Below are positions 4,497 to 7,512 of a DNA stretch of 7,512 nucleotides, in pieces. The position numbers were made by a program, and so were the translations under genes. Location: NCBI GenBank assembly GCA_050260215.1, contig JBLNBU010000001.1, positions 1-7,512 of the forward strand, written 5' to 3'. This DNA comes from JBLNBU01 sp050260215. Lineage in GTDB: Bacteria; Pseudomonadota; Alphaproteobacteria; Rhodospirillales; Magnetospirillaceae. The notes below the pieces were generated by a model. That model was given only the letters and a program-made list of their open reading frames with translations, was not told the DNA's origin and made no database searches. Positions within the stretch are counted from its first letter, which is position 1, and every line of letters starts with the position of its first letter.

Positions 4497-4823
4497 ATGA
4501 GCCTCGACGAAAGTCGCTTCCACGCGCTTGCCGACAAGACCCTCGAAGGTCTGGCCGACGCCATCGACGAGGCCCTGGGCGACCGGCTCGAGGTCGAGCT
4601 GGATCACGGGGTGATCAACATTACCCTGGAAGACGGCGGCCAGTACGTGATCAACAAGCACGGGCCCATGCGCCAGATCTGGCTGTCGTCCCCGGTCAGC
4701 GGCGCCGCCCATTTCGACTGGACCGGCACCGACTGGCGCTCGACCCGCGACCCCGCGGTCGAGCTGGTTGCCACCATCGTGGCCGAGATCGAGGCCAAGA
4801 CCGGGGTGCGGGTGGCGGTGTGA
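4497..4823 (+). CDS. cyaY: Bacterial frataxin, CyaY
   Basis: Iron-binding protein that interacts with the cysteine desulfurase IscS and modulates Fe-S cluster assembly in the cytoplasm. The 108 residues match the usual CyaY length of about 106. The first helix, ESRFHALADKTLEGLADAID, carries the acidic residues expected for iron and IscS contact. It is followed by the strands VELDHGVINITL and the frataxin signature N53-K...P57...Q60-IWLSSP-SG...HF73, then W80 and TR before the last helix (AVELVATIVAEIE). The start at 4497 has AGGAG eight bases upstream. An in-frame ATG at 4455 lies in the promoter region and is rejected. It is single-gene and faces tyrS tail to tail. Confidence 0.93.
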   Translation: MSLDESRFHALADKTLEGLADAIDEALGDRLEVELDHGVINITLEDGGQYVINKHGPMRQIWLSSPVSGAAHFDWTGTDWRSTRDPAVELVATIVAEIEAKTGVRVAV

Positions 4824-4836
4824 CCGCCGTACCCGC

Positions 4837-6063
4837 TTAAGCGCTTTTCACCAGCACGTGGCGCTTCTTGCCGGCGGTCAGTTTCAGGGTTCCGGTGATG
4901 GTCACCGCCTGCTGCGGGTCCTTGACGGCGACGTCGTCGATGCGGGCGCCGCCCTGCTGGATCAGCCGGCGGGCCTCGCCGTTGGAGGCGGCCAGCCCGG
5001 CCTTGACGAACAAGGCGAAGGCCGGCATCTCGGCCTCGTCGACGGTGACCGTCGGCAAGGTGTCGGCGGCGGCCCCTTCCTCGAAGGTCTTGCGCGCGGT
5101 CTCGGCGGCTTCGGCGGCGGCGGCGTCGCCATGGGCCAGGCGGGTGACCTCACCTGCCAGCACCTTCTTGGCCTCGTTGATCTCGGCGCCCTGCAGCGCT
5201 TCCAGCCGGGCGATCTCGTCCAGCGGCAGCTCGGTGAACAGCTTCAGGAAGCGGCCGACGTCGGCGTCCTCGGTGTTGCGCCAGTACTGCCAGAACTCCC
5301 ACGGCGACAGGGCGTCGGCGTTCAGCCACACGGCGCCTTGCGCGGTCTTGCCCATCTTGGCGCCCGAGGCGGTGGTGAGCAGCGGGCTGGTCAGGCCGTA
5401 GAGTTCGGCCTGGTCGACCCGGCGGCCCAGCTCGACGCCGTTGACGATGTTGCCCCATTGGTCCGAGCCGCCCATCTGCAGCAGGCACTTGTTGCGCCGC
5501 CACAGCTCCAGGAAGTCGTAGCCCTGAAGGATCATGTAGTTGAATTCGAGGAAGGTCAGCGGCTGCTCGCGCTCGAGCCGCAGCTTGACCGAGTCGAAGG
5601 TCATCATGCGGTTGACGGTGAAGTGCCGGCCGTAGTCGCGCAGGAAGTCGATGTAGTTGAGCCGGTCCAGCCAATCGGCGTTGTTGACCATCACCGCGTC
5701 CAGCGCGCCGTCGCCGAAGGTGAGGTACTTGCCGAACACCTGCTTGATCCCGGCCATGTTGGCGGCGATATCGGCATCGGTGAGCAGGCGGCGGGCCTCG
5801 TCCTTGCCCGACGGGTCGCCGATGCGGGTGGTGCCCCCGCCCATCAGCACGATGGGCTTGTTGCCGGTTTTCTGCCACCAGCGCAGCAGCATGATCTGCA
5901 TCAGCGAGCCCACATGCAGGCTGGGCGCCGTGCAGTCGAAGCCGATATAGGCGACGCCGGGGGCGGCCTGCAGGCGCTTGTCCAGGCCTTCCAGGTCGGT
6001 GCACTGGTGCATGAAGCCGCGCTCGGCGACGACGCGCAGGAATTCGGAGGCAGGCGTGCTCAT
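4837..6063 (-). CDS. tyrS: Tyrosyl-tRNA synthetase
   Basis: Class I aminoacyl-tRNA synthetase that charges tRNA-Tyr with tyrosine. The 408 residues are a normal length. Visible landmarks are the N-terminal helix EFLRVVAERGF, Y39-I-G-F-D for substrate binding, the HIGH-type motif H50-V-G-S53, QGYDF (180-184), GGSDQWGN (198-205), the KMSKS-type loop K236-M-G-K-T240, and a C-terminal S4 RNA-binding domain (about 340-408, with AGLAASNGEARRLIQQGGARI). The frame is open upstream to 6276, but only the ATG at 6063 gives the family N-terminus. The upstream stretch overlaps the divergent anmK gene. The ribosome binding site is weak (GGA about twelve bases before the ATG). The end lies 13 bases from the cyaY stop. 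I see no T-box leader. Confidence 0.96.
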   Translation of the reverse strand: MSTPASEFLRVVAERGFMHQCTDLEGLDKRLQAAPGVAYIGFDCTAPSLHVGSLMQIMLLRWWQKTGNKPIVLMGGGTTRIGDPSGKDEARRLLTDADIAANMAGIKQVFGKYLTFGDGALDAVMVNNADWLDRLNYIDFLRDYGRHFTVNRMMTFDSVKLRLEREQPLTFLEFNYMILQGYDFLELWRRNKCLLQMGGSDQWGNIVNGVELGRRVDQAELYGLTSPLLTTASGAKMGKTAQGAVWLNADALSPWEFWQYWRNTEDADVGRFLKLFTELPLDEIARLEALQGAEINEAKKVLAGEVTRLAHGDAAAAEAAETARKTFEEGAAADTLPTVTVDEAEMPAFALFVKAGLAASNGEARRLIQQGGARIDDVAVKDPQQAVTITGTLKLTAGKKRHVLVKSA

Positions 6064-6166
6064 GGCGGCGGGTCCGGCTTGCTTGCGGGAAGGCCGCTCG
6101 TTTATCACAATCCCCCGTCGCCTACAATTGGCGGCCACTCGACAGTGCCGGACCGGAGCCCCACCC
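6064..6166. promoter_or_regulatory. Divergent promoter region, tyrS / anmK
   Basis: This 103-base gap serves both genes. Toward tyrS a possible pair is TTGTAG, 17 bases, TAAACG (about 6099-6127 on the minus strand). Toward anmK, TACAAT at 6123-6128 is a good -10 but has only a poor -35 (TTTATC, 6101-6106, 16 bases away). The two proposals overlap, so initiation in one direction may exclude the other. Hexamer quality is modest. Confidence 0.35.
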
Positions 6167-7255
6167 ATGACCATGCTTGCCTTGGGACTGATGAGCGGCA
6201 CCTCGCTGGACGGCGTCGATGCGGCCCTGGTGCTGACCGACGGGGTGTCGGTCGAGCGGATGGGGCCGGCGACCACCGTCCCCTATGACGACGGGCTGCG
6301 CGACGCCTTGCGCTCGGTGCTGGGCGGCGTCGGCGACGTGGCGGAGGTCGAGCGCCGGCTGACCCTGGTCCATGCCGACGTGGTGAAGCGCTTCCTTGAC
6401 GGCGCCGGCGTCCACCGGGCCGAGGTCGACGTCATCGGCTTCCACGGCCACACCATCCTCCACCGCCCGGCCGAGCGGCGCACCTGGCAGATCGGCGACG
6501 GCGCCCTGTTGGCCGAAACCTTGGGGATCCCGGTGGTCAACGACTTCCGCAGCGACGACGTCGCCGCCGGCGGCCAGGGCGCGCCGCTGGTGCCGGTCTA
6601 TCACCGGGCGCTGGGCGCCGGGGTGGCGCGGCCGCTGGCGGTGCTGAACCTGGGCGGCGTCGGCAACGTCACCTGGATCGGCGACGACGACGCATTGCTG
6701 GCCTTCGACACCGGCCCCGGTAACGCCCTGATCGACGACTGGGCCCTGGCCCACACCGGCCGCCCCGTGGACGAGCACGGCGCCCTGGCCCGCATGGGGG
6801 CGGTCGACGGCAAGGCGCTGGGGCGCTTCCGGGCCCATCCTTATTTCGTCGCCCGGCCGCCCAAGTCGCTGGACCGCGACGATTTCCGCAGCTTCGCCGC
6901 CGGCCTGGTCGCCGGGTTGTCGGCAGCCGACGGGGCGGCGACGCTGACGGCGTTCACCGCCGCGGCAGTGGCGCTGGCGAAGGCACATTTCCCCAAGCCG
7001 GCGGTCCGCTGGCTGGTGTGCGGCGGCGGGCGCCACAATCCCCAGCTGATGGCCGCCCTGCGCCAGGAGCTGGCCGCCCCGGTCGACCCGGTCGAGGCGG
7101 TGGGCTGGGACGGTGACGCGCTGGAGGCCCAGGCCTTCGCCTATCTGGCGGTACGCAGCTTGCGCGGCCTGCCGCTGACTTTCCCCGAAACCACCGGCGG
7201 CCCCGCGCCCAGCACCGGCGGACGCAGCCATATGCCGTTCGGACGGGTGGGTTAA
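6167..7255 (+). CDS. anmK: Anhydro-N-acetylmuramic acid kinase
   Basis: Cytoplasmic enzyme of peptidoglycan recycling. It opens the 1,6-anhydro ring of anhydro-MurNAc and phosphorylates it with ATP to give MurNAc-6-phosphate. The 362 residues match the family length. In order: the phosphate-binding start GLMSGTSLDGVDA (7-19), GFHGHTILHRP (91-101), QGAPLVP (137-143), NLGGVGN (161-167), DTGPGN with catalytic D181, SLDRDDF (234-240), the nucleotide-site loop CGGGRHN (285-291), and the C-terminal DGDALEAQAFAYLA (315-328). GGAG at 6155-6158 lies eight bases before the ATG at 6167; a second in-frame ATG at 6173 is less well spaced. It diverges from tyrS and is followed after 69 bases by a gene on the same strand. 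All catalytic motifs look intact. Confidence 0.96.
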   Translation: MTMLALGLMSGTSLDGVDAALVLTDGVSVERMGPATTVPYDDGLRDALRSVLGGVGDVAEVERRLTLVHADVVKRFLDGAGVHRAEVDVIGFHGHTILHRPAERRTWQIGDGALLAETLGIPVVNDFRSDDVAAGGQGAPLVPVYHRALGAGVARPLAVLNLGGVGNVTWIGDDDALLAFDTGPGNALIDDWALAHTGRPVDEHGALARMGAVDGKALGRFRAHPYFVARPPKSLDRDDFRSFAAGLVAGLSAADGAATLTAFTAAAVALAKAHFPKPAVRWLVCGGGRHNPQLMAALRQELAAPVDPVEAVGWDGDALEAQAFAYLAVRSLRGLPLTFPETTGGPAPSTGGRSHMPFGRVG

Positions 7256-7324
7256 GCACCCGATGGAGATGCGACCTGGAAGGATTTACCGTCGATGATG
7301 GGCTTGGGGACAGGGAGATCAGGC

Positions 7325-7512
7325 ATGCGCTGGGCGATAGCGTTCGTACTGGCGGCGACTCTGCTGCCCGCGCTGGCACGAGCCGACCAGTCCTCGGCCG
7401 TGCAGGCGGCCCGTTCCCAGTCCAAGGTCATCGACGCCCTGGTCGACAACGGCGGCACCATGTGGGTTTCGGTCAAGCCCGACAAGCTGGCCTGGGACCA
7501 GTTCGCCGGCTT
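7325..7512 (+). CDS. Exported protein of unknown function, 3' end cut by window
   Basis: Starts MRWAIAFVLAATLLPALARA, a clear Sec signal peptide: one positive charge, a hydrophobic core and an A-x-A type site ending ARA, cleaved before DQSS. The mature part visible (about 42 residues) is AVQAARSQSKVIDALVDNGGTMWVSVKPDKLAWDQF, soluble-looking, with no motif I recognise. GGGAG (7313-7317) lies seven bases before the ATG. The gap from anmK is 69 bases with no terminator seen, so co-transcription with anmK is possible. At least 62 codons are open to the edge; the true length is unknown. It is likely periplasmic. Confidence 0.75.
   Translation, partial: MRWAIAFVLAATLLPALARADQSSAVQAARSQSKVIDALVDNGGTMWVSVKPDKLAWDQFAG

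Noticed and set aside
1681..4500. Very long plus-strand open frame opposite the cyclase, rpmE and the response regulator
   Set aside because: It is a mirror of GC-rich codon use on the other strand. Its translation is Gly/His/Val/Leu-rich low-complexity text with no domain, while the minus strand encodes three clear families.
6100..6115. CRP-like half site TTGTGATAAAC between tyrS and anmK
   Set aside because: Only one TGTGA half is present and the partner TCACA is missing at the required distance.
4768..6288. Long plus-strand open frame opposite tyrS
   Set aside because: Same cause: it overlaps the whole of tyrS and has no family features or sensible start.
1..7512. Search for tRNA, rRNA, insertion sequence ends, phage genes, toxin-antitoxin pairs or a defence system
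   Set aside because: Nothing in either strand resembles these; all sizeable genes fall into chromosomal housekeeping, stress or signalling families.

Overview
The window reads as ordinary chromosome from a GC-rich alphaproteobacterium, most likely a Rhodospirillales / Magnetospirillum-type organism. The pointers are an RcdA/DUF1465 protein, a heat-shock promoter of the alphaproteobacterial RpoH type, a ROSE-like RNA thermometer in front of a small heat-shock protein, and a cysteine-free ribosomal protein L31. The genus is inferred from gene content and style, not proven. I see no mobile element, phage gene, CRISPR array, tRNA or rRNA.

Layout. Positions 1-505 hold an IbpA-like small heat-shock protein (minus strand). 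Its control region (506-651) combines a near-consensus RpoH promoter with a fully folded leader whose last hairpin sequesters the ribosome binding site. Diverging from it is rcdA (813-1214, plus), a cell-cycle proteolysis adaptor homologue, preceded by an 8-codon open frame with a very good ribosome binding site. A terminator region built around a perfect tandem 18-bp repeat (1215-1296) separates rcdA from a convergent cold-shock gene (1303-1509, minus), which has its own promoter and a leader of about 130 nt. Next on the minus strand come a membrane-anchored class III adenylate cyclase (1696-3444), rpmE (3634-3858) and a single-domain response regulator with a degenerate switch (3961-4305). 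On the plus strand cyaY (frataxin, 4497-4823) faces tyrS (4837-6063, minus) with only 13 bp between them. anmK (6167-7255, plus) diverges from tyrS. The window ends inside an exported protein gene of unknown function that starts at 7325.

How the genes relate. This is a mosaic of short transcription units, not one operon system. The theme is housekeeping plus stress and signalling: temperature response (sHSP, cold-shock protein), second-messenger and two-component signalling (cyclase, receiver protein), cell-cycle proteolysis (RcdA), translation (L31, TyrRS), Fe-S assembly (CyaY) and cell-wall recycling (AnmK). The best-supported unusual item is the layered heat control of the sHSP gene. I found no convincing new multi-gene system. 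The most worthwhile leads are the thermometer, the modular cyclase, the degenerate receiver, the rcdA leader microORF and the duplicated terminator.
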